From: DAOPYE01 sp035352715
Lineage (GTDB): Bacteria > Acidobacteriota > Holophagae > Holophagales > Holophagaceae
Length of the DNA: 6,731 nt
Reading direction: 5' to 3'
Assembly (NCBI GenBank): GCA_035352715.1
Contig: DAOPYE010000116.1
Location: forward strand, 1 to 6,731
The number at the start of each line of letters is the position of its first letter. Position 1 is the stretch's first letter. The notes beneath the pieces are model-generated. The model ran no database searches and was not told the origin of the DNA. It was given only the letters and a program-made list of their open reading frames with translations. The position numbers were made by a program, and so were the translations under genes. Shown piece after piece: positions 1 to 6,230 of this stretch.

Positions 1-2
1 GC

Positions 3-1235
3 ATGGCCGAGAAACGATCTGGGAATCCCCTTGCAAGCTCTGTTTCTTTCCGGCGGGTGAGTGCTCGCGCGCGAATGGTGCTGCCCCTGTGGGCTACGCT
101 TGCCGGTGCGGCGCTGATGCTTGCACTGGCCTGCGGAGGCTCATCCGGAGGTTCGGCATCGCCGACATCAGGCCGTCCAGATACCGGCGTCCCTTCACCC
201 GCTGGCAATCCGCCCGTGGGCAACGGCGTCGCCCCCGGCGGCGCCAAAACCACGCGATCCATGCCAGCCCCCGGCAATCCCGCCGGGACGGCGGCGATTC
301 CGGCCGCGGCGCAGGCCGAGGATGTATCCCATCCCACCACCGTCGTGGGCACGGGCACACCGGAGAGCTGCACGCCCGCGGCGCTGGAGGCGGCCATCCA
401 CAAGGGCGGCGTTGTCACCTTCAACGGCGGGCCAGACCCCATCACCATCACGTTGGATCACACGATCAAGATCATCAACAACGCGGGCGCGAGCCAGAAT
501 GGCGATCTGGTCATCGATGGCGGCGGCAAGGTCACGCTCAGCGGGGGCGAGCGCTGCCGCATCCTGTACCAGAACGGATGCGATGCCGCGCAGGTCTACA
601 TCACGGATCATTGCCAGGACTACCCGCACCCACGTCTGGTGCTGCAGAACCTGATCCTGGCCGATGGCTATGCGACCGATGGCGGCATCATGGGCGGCGG
701 TGCGCTGTTCGTGGAAAGCGGCAGTCTGAAGCTGGTGAATTGCGTCTTCGTCAATAATCAGTGCGCGCTCACGGGCCGCGACGTGGCGGGCGGCGCGGTC
801 TACGCCTTCATGGTGCAGGGGCCGGTCTACATCACGAACTGCACCTTCGGCGGTGTGGAGGGCATGGGCAATCGTGGCTCCCATGGCGGTGCGCTGGGCA
901 CCATCGGTGTTTCCTACACCATCCTGAACTCGCGCTTTTCGTGGAATCGCGCCACGGGAACCGGCATGAACGGCGGCAACCCCGGCGGCGGCAACGGCGG
1001 CGCGATCTACAACGACGGGAACACCTACACGCTGGATATCCAGGGCTGCGATTTCTCGAACAACGCCGCCAACGAACTGGCGGGCGCGGTGTTCTACGTG
1101 AGCAATGATTCGTCGGGCGCCCTGAAGGTGGACCATTCCACCTTCCATGTGAACTCTGGCAAGGATGTGCAAAGCGTCAAGGGCTTCTACATCCAGGCGG
1201 GCAGCCAGAGCTTCACAACCTGCACGTTTGATTGA
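3..1235 (+). CDS. Putative lipoprotein with right-handed beta-helix (polymorphic outer membrane protein-like repeats), function unknown
   Basis: I do not recognise a specific function. A hydrophobic stretch (residues 26-43) ends in LALAC, which fits a relaxed lipobox with C44 as the lipidated residue, so export and membrane anchoring are likely. Residues 45-105 are a low-complexity Gly/Pro/Ser/Ala linker. From about 110 to the end the protein is Gly/Asn-rich, with repeated units of the form C-x-F-x-x-N followed by GGA: around C247-GGAV, C280-GGAL, F312-GGAI, F351-GAVF and F381. This is typical of parallel beta-helix and POMP-like surface proteins. A loop at residues 323-333 (NGGNPGGGNGG) is encoded by two copies of AACGGCGGC, at 969 and 993. 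The start is uncertain: ATG at 3, GTG at 57 (which keeps two Arg before the hydrophobic core) and ATG at 75 are all in frame, and none has a convincing ribosome binding site. The gene could also begin upstream of the window. It ends in CTFD, which looks like the beginning of another repeat, and no C-terminal anchor or sorting domain is present. The coding call is firm; the fold is fairly sure. Confidence 0.8.
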   Translation: MAEKRSGNPLASSVSFRRVSARARMVLPLWATLAGAALMLALACGGSSGGSASPTSGRPDTGVPSPAGNPPVGNGVAPGGAKTTRSMPAPGNPAGTAAIPAAAQAEDVSHPTTVVGTGTPESCTPAALEAAIHKGGVVTFNGGPDPITITLDHTIKIINNAGASQNGDLVIDGGGKVTLSGGERCRILYQNGCDAAQVYITDHCQDYPHPRLVLQNLILADGYATDGGIMGGGALFVESGSLKLVNCVFVNNQCALTGRDVAGGAVYAFMVQGPVYITNCTFGGVEGMGNRGSHGGALGTIGVSYTILNSRFSWNRATGTGMNGGNPGGGNGGAIYNDGNTYTLDIQGCDFSNNAANELAGAVFYVSNDSSGALKVDHSTFHVNSGKDVQSVKGFYIQAGSQSFTTCTFD

Positions 1236-1239
1236 GCTG

Positions 1240-1258
1240 GATCCGGGTTCCGCGGATC
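1240..1258. other. Small inverted repeat in the convergent gap, weak terminator candidate
   Basis: GATCCG (1240-1245) and CGGATC (1253-1258) form a perfect 6-bp stem around a 7-base loop. It lies between the stop of the beta-helix gene and the stop of the convergent phosphatase gene, and overlaps the latter's TGA. The position would suit a bidirectional terminator, but neither strand has a T-run after the stem, so intrinsic termination is doubtful. Confidence 0.25.
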
Positions 1259-1964
1259 ACGAGGGATGGCCATCGCTCAGCAGGGGCAGCAGTTCCAGGG
1301 GGTGATGCAGGATATGGGCGGCGCCGGCCTGGATGAGTTCTTCGGCGCCCCGAAAGCCCCAGGCCGCGCCGACGGGGATCATGCCCGCGCGACGGGCGGT
1401 CTCGATATCCACCTCGGAATCACCCAGAAGGATCGCGTCCTGGGGCGCGCAGCCCAGCGTGGCGCAGAGCTGGATGGCGCCGATGGGGTCCGGTTTTTTG
1501 GGGATACCGGGGCGTTCGCCCACCACGCCTCTGAACCGGTGCGACGGAAAGAGCCGGGCGACGACGGCCTGGGTGATGGGATCCGCCTTGTTGGATAGCA
1601 CCGCGCTGGGAATGGATCGGGCGGCCAGGTGGCGAAGCAGTTCGGGAATGCCCGCGTAGGGCTGGGAATGGATCACGGGATAGCGGTGGTAGTGCTCCAG
1701 CAACTCGGCAGCCAGAAGCGCCGCCGAATCCTTGGCGCCCTCCGGCAACGCCTGGCTGACGAGGTTTTTCAGGCCCCAGCCCACCATGGCGCGGCAGGCG
1801 TCCCGGTCGTGCGGGGCGTGGCCGTGCCGCTCCAGCACGGTGTTCAGTGCCGCTGAAATATCGGCCAGGGAATCCACCAGGGTCCCATCCAGATCAAACA
1901 CCACAGCCTTGCAGGTCCAGCCTGCTCCGCCATCGGTTCTGCCGTTCGCCGTGCTGATTTCCAC
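1257..1964 (-). CDS. gph: HAD-superfamily phosphatase, phosphoglycolate phosphatase (Gph) type
   Basis: This is a 235-residue cytoplasmic hydrolase with all four HAD motifs. Motif I is DLDGTLVDS with nucleophile D24 and acid/base D26. A helical cap follows (about residues 35-100). Motif II is SNK with S124, motif III is KKPDP with K157, and motif IV is GDSEVD with D182 and D186 binding Mg2+. Length and cap type match the Gph/PGP family, which dephosphorylates 2-phosphoglycolate to glycolate. Related members act on other small phosphate esters or pyrophosphate, so the substrate is inferred. The start is the GTG at 1964: a GGAGG lies 7 bases upstream and an in-frame stop (1986-1988) closes the frame just above it. 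A nearby ATG (1967-1969) is out of frame and only 2 bases from that GGAGG. The gene follows the hybrid kinase on the same strand after 147 bp, so co-transcription is possible but unproven. It converges with the beta-helix gene. Confidence 0.88.
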   Translation of the reverse strand: MEISTANGRTDGGAGWTCKAVVFDLDGTLVDSLADISAALNTVLERHGHAPHDRDACRAMVGWGLKNLVSQALPEGAKDSAALLAAELLEHYHRYPVIHSQPYAGIPELLRHLAARSIPSAVLSNKADPITQAVVARLFPSHRFRGVVGERPGIPKKPDPIGAIQLCATLGCAPQDAILLGDSEVDIETARRAGMIPVGAAWGFRGAEELIQAGAAHILHHPLELLPLLSDGHPS

Positions 1965-1971
1965 GCCATTG

Positions 1972-1976
1972 CCTCC
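1972..1976 (-). promoter_or_regulatory. Ribosome binding site that decides the GTG start of gph
   Basis: On the minus strand GGAGG sits 7 bases before the GTG at 1964. It supports this non-ATG start, because the only ATG close by is in another frame and badly spaced. Confidence 0.75.
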
Positions 1977-2001
1977 ACGCCGGGTTCATTCATCTCACGA
2001 T

Positions 2002-2057
2002 GCGAAGGGGGAAGGCAAAGCTCCGATCCAACGGGCATCGCTCGCCCGCCCCTTCGC
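2002..2057. other. Nested inverted-repeat structure in the kinase-phosphatase spacer
   Basis: The 147-bp spacer 1965-2111 has no gene that I can support. It holds a perfect 9-bp inverted repeat, GCGAAGGGG (2002-2010) and CCCCTTCGC (2049-2057). Directly against the right arm lies a 5-bp hairpin, CGGGC (2032-2036) with GCCCG (2044-2048), so the two stems could stack. A competing pairing, CGATGC (1998-2003) with GCATCG (2035-2040), excludes both. In a minus-strand transcript this would lie between the kinase stop and the gph start, about 40 bases before the GTG. There is no T-run, so it is not a simple terminator. It could be a leader structure, a processing site or chance in GC-rich DNA. Confidence 0.35.
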
Positions 2058-2111
2058 TCACACGTCTTGGGATGAAGGAACGACGTCGGGCGTCACGCCT
2101 GGGGAGGTTCT

Positions 2112-3713
2112 TCAACTGGGTTCTTCTTGGGGCCAGCCCGCCTTGCACTCAGGGGCCAGGGCGCGCGCGATGTGGGCCTGTAGGGCTTCAAGGCCGCAGG
2201 GCTTGGCAATGACGCTGCGGACATGCTGGGCGGCGAGGGCGGCCTGGCCTGGATCCAGCACGCTGCCCGAGAGCAGCAGGGCAGGGAAGTCCGGGTTGAC
2301 GACGTGCATCGCCTGGATTGTCTCCAGGCCATCCATGCCGGGCATGTGGAGATCCAGGATGCCCAGGGCGCAATCGTCCGCGTGCTTGTGGAACCAGGCC
2401 AGGGCGCGGGTGGGATCGTGGAACCGGGTGACCCTCGCGCCGATGGAGGTCAGCAGCTCCTCGACCACCTCGCCCACGAATTCCTCGTCATCCACCAGCA
2501 GGATGCGGGTTCCCTCGGCCATGGTGGGATGAGGGGGTTCCGCTTCGGAGGCCGCAGCAGGCGCTTCGCAGGCGGAGAGGTGAAGGCTGAAGGTGGAGCC
2601 CTGTCCCGGGCGGCTCTCCAGGTTCAGGGTGCCCCCATGGGAGGCCATGGTGGATCGGACTGCGGCCAGTCCAAGGCCCGTGCCCGCCCCTTCGGGCTTG
2701 GTGGTAAAGAAGGGATCGAAAATGCGGTCCCGGTTCTCCGGCGCGATGCCGCAGCCGTCATCCCGGACTTCGATGCGGATTCCGGGCTCGCCATCGGCGC
2801 TGGCCTCATCGCGCGTCTGGAGTTCAATGGTGCCCCAGCGGCCGATGGCGTCCCGCGCGTTGATCAGCAGGTTGATCAGGGCGTTCTTGATTTGGCCAGG
2901 GTCGCCCACGGTGTGGTGCCGCCGGGCGGCGAGGTCCTGTTTTAGCTGGATCTGGGCCTTTAGTGTGGGACGCACCATGGCCGCTGCCTCTTGCAGCAAC
3001 TGGTGGACGTCCATGGGTTCGGTCCGGACGCGGCCCTGGCGCGCGAAGCTCAATAGGCTGCGAGCCAGCTCGGAGGCTTCGCTGCCCGCATCCTGGATGC
3101 GTTGGGCGTGGATCCGCAGGCTTGGGTCCTCCAGGCGCTGCAGCAGGAGCTGGGTCTGTCCCAGCACGATGGTGAGCTGATTGTTGAAATCGTGAGCCAG
3201 TCCGCTCGCCAATCGGCCGACGGCGTGCATTTTCTCCGCCTCCACCAGCTGATCCCTGGCGGCCTCCAGTTCGCGGCTGCGGTCGGCGATGGTGGCTTCG
3301 AGCGAATCCTGGTGCTTGCGCAACTCCTGTGCCAGGCGTTGGCGCAGCTCCAGTTCCTTCACCAGCCGCTGGGCGGTTCTGGAAAGCGTGCCGCAGAAGA
3401 TCGCCATCAGGATCCAGCTGCCCAGTCCCAGAAATGGTTCCGGTCCCTTGGGAGCCATGGGAACTCCGGGGGGGAGCGAGAAGTGGAAGATCACCCCTGA
3501 AATCAGGAACAGGGTCAAGGCGTGGAAGGTGCCCCAGAGGGGACCCTGTCGCCAGGCCAGCAGAAGCACGGGCAGGACAGCGATCACGGCGGAAGCACCG
3601 GTGCCGGAGATCCGGAACAGCCAAGTCACAGCCAGGGCAAACCCGGCGTAGACCAGGAGAACCTGGGCCAGCTCCTTCAATGCTGGGCGCTTCACCATAG
3701 GGGTTGGGGGCAT
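2112..3713 (-). CDS. Membrane-bound hybrid sensor histidine kinase with C-terminal receiver domain
   Basis: This 533-residue protein is a complete hybrid kinase. Four hydrophobic segments (about residues 15-33, 40-55, 60-79 and 95-110) form a membrane module with short loops, resembling the DUF4118/KdpD-like four-helix type. A charged coiled coil (about 112-162) follows, with no PAS domain. The dimerisation domain has the H-box GLAHDFNN with phospho-acceptor H174. The ATPase domain shows the N-box NLLINARDAI (N285), G1 DDGCG (318-322), F-box IFDPFFTTK (331-339) and G2 GTGLGL (344-349). After an Ala/Pro/Glu-rich linker (381-399) comes a receiver with acidic pocket D408/D409, phospho-acceptor D454, S482 and K504. 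All catalytic residues are present. The start is the ATG at 3713: an in-frame TAG lies three codons upstream, and the next ATG (codon 6) has no ribosome binding site. No DNA-binding output domain or separate response regulator is visible nearby, so the signal and target are unknown. It is divergent from aconitase. Confidence 0.92.
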   Translation of the reverse strand: MPPTPMVKRPALKELAQVLLVYAGFALAVTWLFRISGTGASAVIAVLPVLLLAWRQGPLWGTFHALTLFLISGVIFHFSLPPGVPMAPKGPEPFLGLGSWILMAIFCGTLSRTAQRLVKELELRQRLAQELRKHQDSLEATIADRSRELEAARDQLVEAEKMHAVGRLASGLAHDFNNQLTIVLGQTQLLLQRLEDPSLRIHAQRIQDAGSEASELARSLLSFARQGRVRTEPMDVHQLLQEAAAMVRPTLKAQIQLKQDLAARRHHTVGDPGQIKNALINLLINARDAIGRWGTIELQTRDEASADGEPGIRIEVRDDGCGIAPENRDRIFDPFFTTKPEGAGTGLGLAAVRSTMASHGGTLNLESRPGQGSTFSLHLSACEAPAAASEAEPPHPTMAEGTRILLVDDEEFVGEVVEELLTSIGARVTRFHDPTRALAWFHKHADDCALGILDLHMPGMDGLETIQAMHVVNPDFPALLLSGSVLDPGQAALAAQHVRSVIAKPCGLEALQAHIARALAPECKAGWPQEEPS

Positions 3714-3814
3714 GATGGCCTACTTTATCCCAGCTCTTTCAACGGTGCCTACGTCAATCTTTCCTGGGGTCAGGAGAGGGGGCTCTTGTGGATCGGCGCG
3801 CATTCCGGCTCGCC

Positions 3815-3830
3815 AGTGATCCCTGTCACA
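3815..3830. promoter_or_regulatory. CRP/FNR-family-like operator upstream of aconitase
   Basis: AGTGA-TCCCTG-TCACA matches the TGTGA-N6-TCACA consensus of the CRP group at 9 of 10 positions. Its right edge is 3 bp from the TATATT -10 box, so the dyad covers the -35 zone of the likely acn promoter. A bound protein there would be expected to repress rather than activate by a standard class I or II geometry. It may instead act on the divergent kinase gene. The match is seen; the identity of the regulator is inferred. Confidence 0.4.
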
Positions 3831-3833
3831 CGC

Positions 3834-3839
3834 TATATT
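3834..3839 (+). promoter_or_regulatory. Probable -10 box of the aconitase promoter
   Basis: TATATT lies 30 bp before the acn start codon and is the best -10-like hexamer in the 156-bp divergent spacer, in an AT-rich island (TATATTTAAA) within GC-rich DNA. No good -35 hexamer is found at 16-18 bp spacing; the CRP-like dyad occupies that place. I found no convincing promoter for the divergent kinase: TTGACG on the minus strand (3757-3752) has no well-spaced -10. Confidence 0.4.
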
Positions 3840-3850
3840 TAAAGGCTTTA
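3840..3850. promoter_or_regulatory. Short dyad TAAAG-G-CTTTA at the expected aconitase transcription start
   Basis: This 11-bp palindrome with a one-base centre directly follows the -10 box and would overlap the transcription start. It could be an operator half of the control region, or a chance feature of the AT-rich island. Confidence 0.25.
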
Positions 3851-3861
3851 GGCTTACCGGC

Positions 3862-3866
3862 GAGGG
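3862..3866 (+). promoter_or_regulatory. Ribosome binding site of aconitase
   Basis: GAGGG lies 3 bases before the ATG at 3870 (4 if GAGG is taken as the core). The spacing is short, but this is the only purine-rich site near the start. Confidence 0.5.
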
Positions 3867-3869
3867 ATC

Positions 3870-6113
3870 ATGACGTACGAAATCGCGACCAGGCTCTACA
3901 CCCAGATGAGGCAGGCTTCCGAAAAGGCCCGTGTGCGCTTCAACCGCCCCATCACCCTGGCCGAAAAGATCCTTGCGGCCCACGCCGATGATTTCGCGGC
4001 CCAGGACTGGAATCGCGGCAAGGCCATGCTGGCCCTGCGGCCCGATCGCGTGGCCATGCAGGACGCCACCGCCCAGATGGCCATGCTCCAGTTCATGCAA
4101 TCCGGCCGCAAGCGGGCTGCGGTGCCCAGCTCCATCCACTGCGATCACTTGATCCTGGGCAAGGATGGCGCCGCGGCCGATCTGGCCAAGAGCCTGGAGC
4201 TGAACAAGGAAGTTTTCGCGTTTCTGGGCAGCGCCGCCAAGAAATACGGCATCGGCTTCTGGAAGCCCGGCGCGGGCATCATCCACCAGATCGTTTTGGA
4301 GAACTACGCGTTCCCTGGCGGCCTGATGATCGGCACGGACAGCCATACGCCCAACGCGGGCGGCATCGGCATGATGGGCGTGGGCGTGGGCGGCGCGGAC
4401 GCGGGCGAAGTGATGGCCGGTCTCGCCTGGGAAGTGCTGCATCCCAAGCTCATCGGCGTGAAGCTCGCGGGCAAGCTCAGCCCTTGGGCCAGCCCCAAGG
4501 ATGTGATTCTGAAGCTGCTGGGCATGCTCACGGTGAAGGGCGGCACCAACAAGATCGTGGAATATTTCGGCGAAGGCGCCGCCACCTTCAGCTGCACGGG
4601 CAAGGCCACCATCACGAACATGGGCGCCGAGCTGGGCGCGACCAGTTCGGTGTTCGCCTTTGACGCCTCCATCGCCGCCTATCTGCGCGCCACCAAGCGT
4701 GGCGATATCGCCGATCTGGCCGAGGCCAACAAGGATCTGCTGCAGCCCGACCCCGAGGTGCTGGCGGATCCCGCCGCCTTCTACGACGAGTTCTACGAGA
4801 TCGATCTGAGCGCCCTGGAGCCCATGGTGGTCGGTCCCCACACGCCGGATCTGGCCCGCCCCGTCTCGCAGTTGGGCAAGGAAGCCCAGGAGAAGGGCTA
4901 TCCCCTGGAACTGAAGGCCGCCCTCATCGGCAGCTGCACCAACGCTTCTTACGAGGACATGAGCCGCGCCGCCGATCTGGCCAAACAAGCTCTCGACGCG
5001 GGCCTGAAGCCCAAGGCCCCCCTCTACATCTCGCCCGGCTCCGAGCGCATCCGTCGCACCCTGGAGCGCGATGGCATCCTGGACACCTTTGCGCGCATGG
5101 GCGCCATCGTGCTGACCAACAGTTGCGGCCCCTGCATCGGCCAGTGGATCCGTCCCGACGCGGTGCCCGGCAAGGCCGAGAGCATCATCAGCTCCTTCAA
5201 CCGCAACTTCCCCGGCCGCAACGATGGCGTGATGGAGACGAATGCCTTCATCGCCGGCCCCGAATTGGTGACGGCCCAGGCCTTTGGCGGCTCCATCGGC
5301 TTTGACCCCAACCGCGATGCGATTTCGACAGCAACTGGCGAATTCAAGTTCCGCGCCCCCCAGGGCGAGGAGCTGCCCTCCAAGGGCTTCGCAGAAGGGG
5401 ATGAGGGTTTCGTGGCTCCCGCCGAAAACGGCGATGGCATCACGGTGGAGGTCTCTCCCGACAGCGAGCGCCTGGCCCTGCTCCTGCCCTTCGCCGAGTG
5501 GGATGGCAAGGACTTCGAGGCTCTGCCCATCCTCATCAAGACCCTCGGCAAGACCACGACCGATCACATCAGCCCTGCGGGCAAGTGGCTCAAGTTCCGG
5601 GGCCACCTGGATCGCATCAGCGACAACATGCTGCTGGGCGGCAACAACGCCTTCACGGGCGAGACCGGCATGGGCACGGATGTGCTGACCGGCGACGAGC
5701 ACCTGACCATCAGCGCCATCGCCCGCCGCTACAAGGCCGCTGGCCTCAGTTCCGTCATCGTGGGCGACGAGAACTACGGCGAAGGCAGCTCCCGTGAACA
5801 CGCCGCCATGAGCCCCCGGTTTCTGGGCGTGAAGGCGGTCATCGTGAAGAGCTTCGCCCGCATCCACGAAACCAATTTGAAGAAGCAGGGCATCCTGCCG
5901 CTGACCTTTGCGGACCCTGCCGATTGGGGAAAGGTCGAGCAGACGGATCGCGTGAGCCTGCGCGGCCTGAAGGATCTGGCCCCCGGCCAGGGCCTGAGCC
6001 TGATCCTGACCAAGGCCGATGGCCGCGAAGTCACCATTCCCGTGAAGCACACCCTCACCGATAAGCAGATCGGCTGGTTCAAGGCCGGCAGCGCCCTGAA
6101 TGCACTTCAGTAA
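3870..6113 (+). CDS. acn: Aconitate hydratase, mitochondrial (ACO2-like) type
   Basis: This [4Fe-4S] enzyme interconverts citrate and isocitrate through cis-aconitate in the citric acid cycle. At 747 residues it is complete and lies near-collinear with mature animal mitochondrial aconitase, without a transit peptide. The match starts within the first 30 residues (RFNRPITLAEKI) and runs to the C-terminal WFKAGSALN. Cluster ligands are C356 (GSCTN) and C419 and C422 (SCGPC). Active-site landmarks include RPDRVAMQDATAQMA (57-71), SIHCDH (88-93), DSH (157-159), the NRNFPGRND segment (444-452), TTDHIS (563-568) and the catalytic serine motif GEGSSREH (637-644). AcnA/IRP1 proteins are much longer (near 900 residues) and AcnB has a different domain order, so both are excluded. 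The gene is divergent from the hybrid kinase and followed 117 bp later by icd on the same strand. Regulation through the upstream CRP-like dyad is possible but unproven. Confidence 0.97.
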   Translation: MTYEIATRLYTQMRQASEKARVRFNRPITLAEKILAAHADDFAAQDWNRGKAMLALRPDRVAMQDATAQMAMLQFMQSGRKRAAVPSSIHCDHLILGKDGAAADLAKSLELNKEVFAFLGSAAKKYGIGFWKPGAGIIHQIVLENYAFPGGLMIGTDSHTPNAGGIGMMGVGVGGADAGEVMAGLAWEVLHPKLIGVKLAGKLSPWASPKDVILKLLGMLTVKGGTNKIVEYFGEGAATFSCTGKATITNMGAELGATSSVFAFDASIAAYLRATKRGDIADLAEANKDLLQPDPEVLADPAAFYDEFYEIDLSALEPMVVGPHTPDLARPVSQLGKEAQEKGYPLELKAALIGSCTNASYEDMSRAADLAKQALDAGLKPKAPLYISPGSERIRRTLERDGILDTFARMGAIVLTNSCGPCIGQWIRPDAVPGKAESIISSFNRNFPGRNDGVMETNAFIAGPELVTAQAFGGSIGFDPNRDAISTATGEFKFRAPQGEELPSKGFAEGDEGFVAPAENGDGITVEVSPDSERLALLLPFAEWDGKDFEALPILIKTLGKTTTDHISPAGKWLKFRGHLDRISDNMLLGGNNAFTGETGMGTDVLTGDEHLTISAIARRYKAAGLSSVIVGDENYGEGSSREHAAMSPRFLGVKAVIVKSFARIHETNLKKQGILPLTFADPADWGKVEQTDRVSLRGLKDLAPGQGLSLILTKADGREVTIPVKHTLTDKQIGWFKAGSALNALQ

Positions 6114-6124
6114 AAGCTTCACGG

Positions 6125-6208
6125 CCAAGGGCACCAAGAAAGACACTACGAGCACGTAGAAAAGCTTTTCCTTGGTGTCCTTGGTGCCTCCTTGGTGTTC
6201 TTGGTGGT
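6125..6208. repeat. Intergenic CTTGGTG repeat able to form a long hairpin
   Basis: The right part holds four CTTGGTG copies (starting at 6171, 6180, 6191 and 6200) in units of 9, 11, 9 and 9 bases. The left part holds the inverse CCAAGG-GCACCAAG (6125-6138). It pairs with CTTGGTG-TCCTTGG (6171-6184) over 14 positions, 13 Watson-Crick plus one G-U in RNA. The same left arm also pairs perfectly over 9 bp with CTTGGTGCC at 6180-6188. Inside the loop is a second hairpin, CTACG-AGCA-CGTAG (6146-6159). AAAAGCTT occurs at 6112-6119 and again in the palindrome AAAAGCTTTT (6160-6169). A T6 run (6215-6220) follows, but 30 bases after the main stem, so this is not a standard terminator. From memory, similar CTTGGTGTC intergenic repeats occur in many bacterial genomes. 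Confidence 0.75.
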
Positions 6209-6220
6209 TAATCCTTTTTT

Positions 6221-6224
6221 GGAG
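6221..6224 (+). promoter_or_regulatory. Ribosome binding site of icd
   Basis: GGAG lies 6 bases before the ATG at 6231, directly after the T6 run. It fixes the start, because the overlapping ATG at 6226 is in another frame and too close. Confidence 0.65.
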
Positions 6225-6230
6225 AATGAA

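Noticed and set aside
195..1172. Antisense open frame (325 codons) opposite the beta-helix gene
   Set aside because: Its composition is typical of a shadow frame (Ala/Arg/Val/His-rich, no motif), and the plus-strand frame shows a signal sequence and regular repeats.
1844..2038. 64-codon minus-strand frame starting upstream of gph and containing the ATG at 1967-1969
   Set aside because: It overlaps the gph 5' end in another frame, has no ribosome binding site of its own that I can see, and shows no recognisable protein.
2112..2522. Internal ATG (codon 398 of the kinase) that could start a stand-alone receiver protein
   Set aside because: The bases before it on the minus strand are C-rich with no ribosome binding site, and the receiver is in frame with a full kinase.
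2223..2945. Open frames on the plus strand within the kinase gene, including 240 codons here
   Set aside because: The minus-strand kinase has every conserved box in order; the plus-strand translations have no recognisable features.
3720..6155. Very long antisense open frame (811 codons) opposite the whole aconitase gene
   Set aside because: It mirrors the aconitase frame in GC-rich DNA with strong third-position bias. The translation is His/Gly/Ala-rich with no recognisable domain, and the aconitase match on the other strand is unambiguous.
6171..6208. CRISPR array from the repeated CTTGGTG units
   Set aside because: The units are 9-11 bases in near-direct tandem with no spacers of regular length.
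6125..6220. Rho-independent terminator for aconitase formed by the hairpin and T6 run
   Set aside because: The T-run is 30 bases after the best stem and about 6 bases after the last repeat unit, next to the icd ribosome binding site. Read-through is more likely, though partial termination cannot be excluded.
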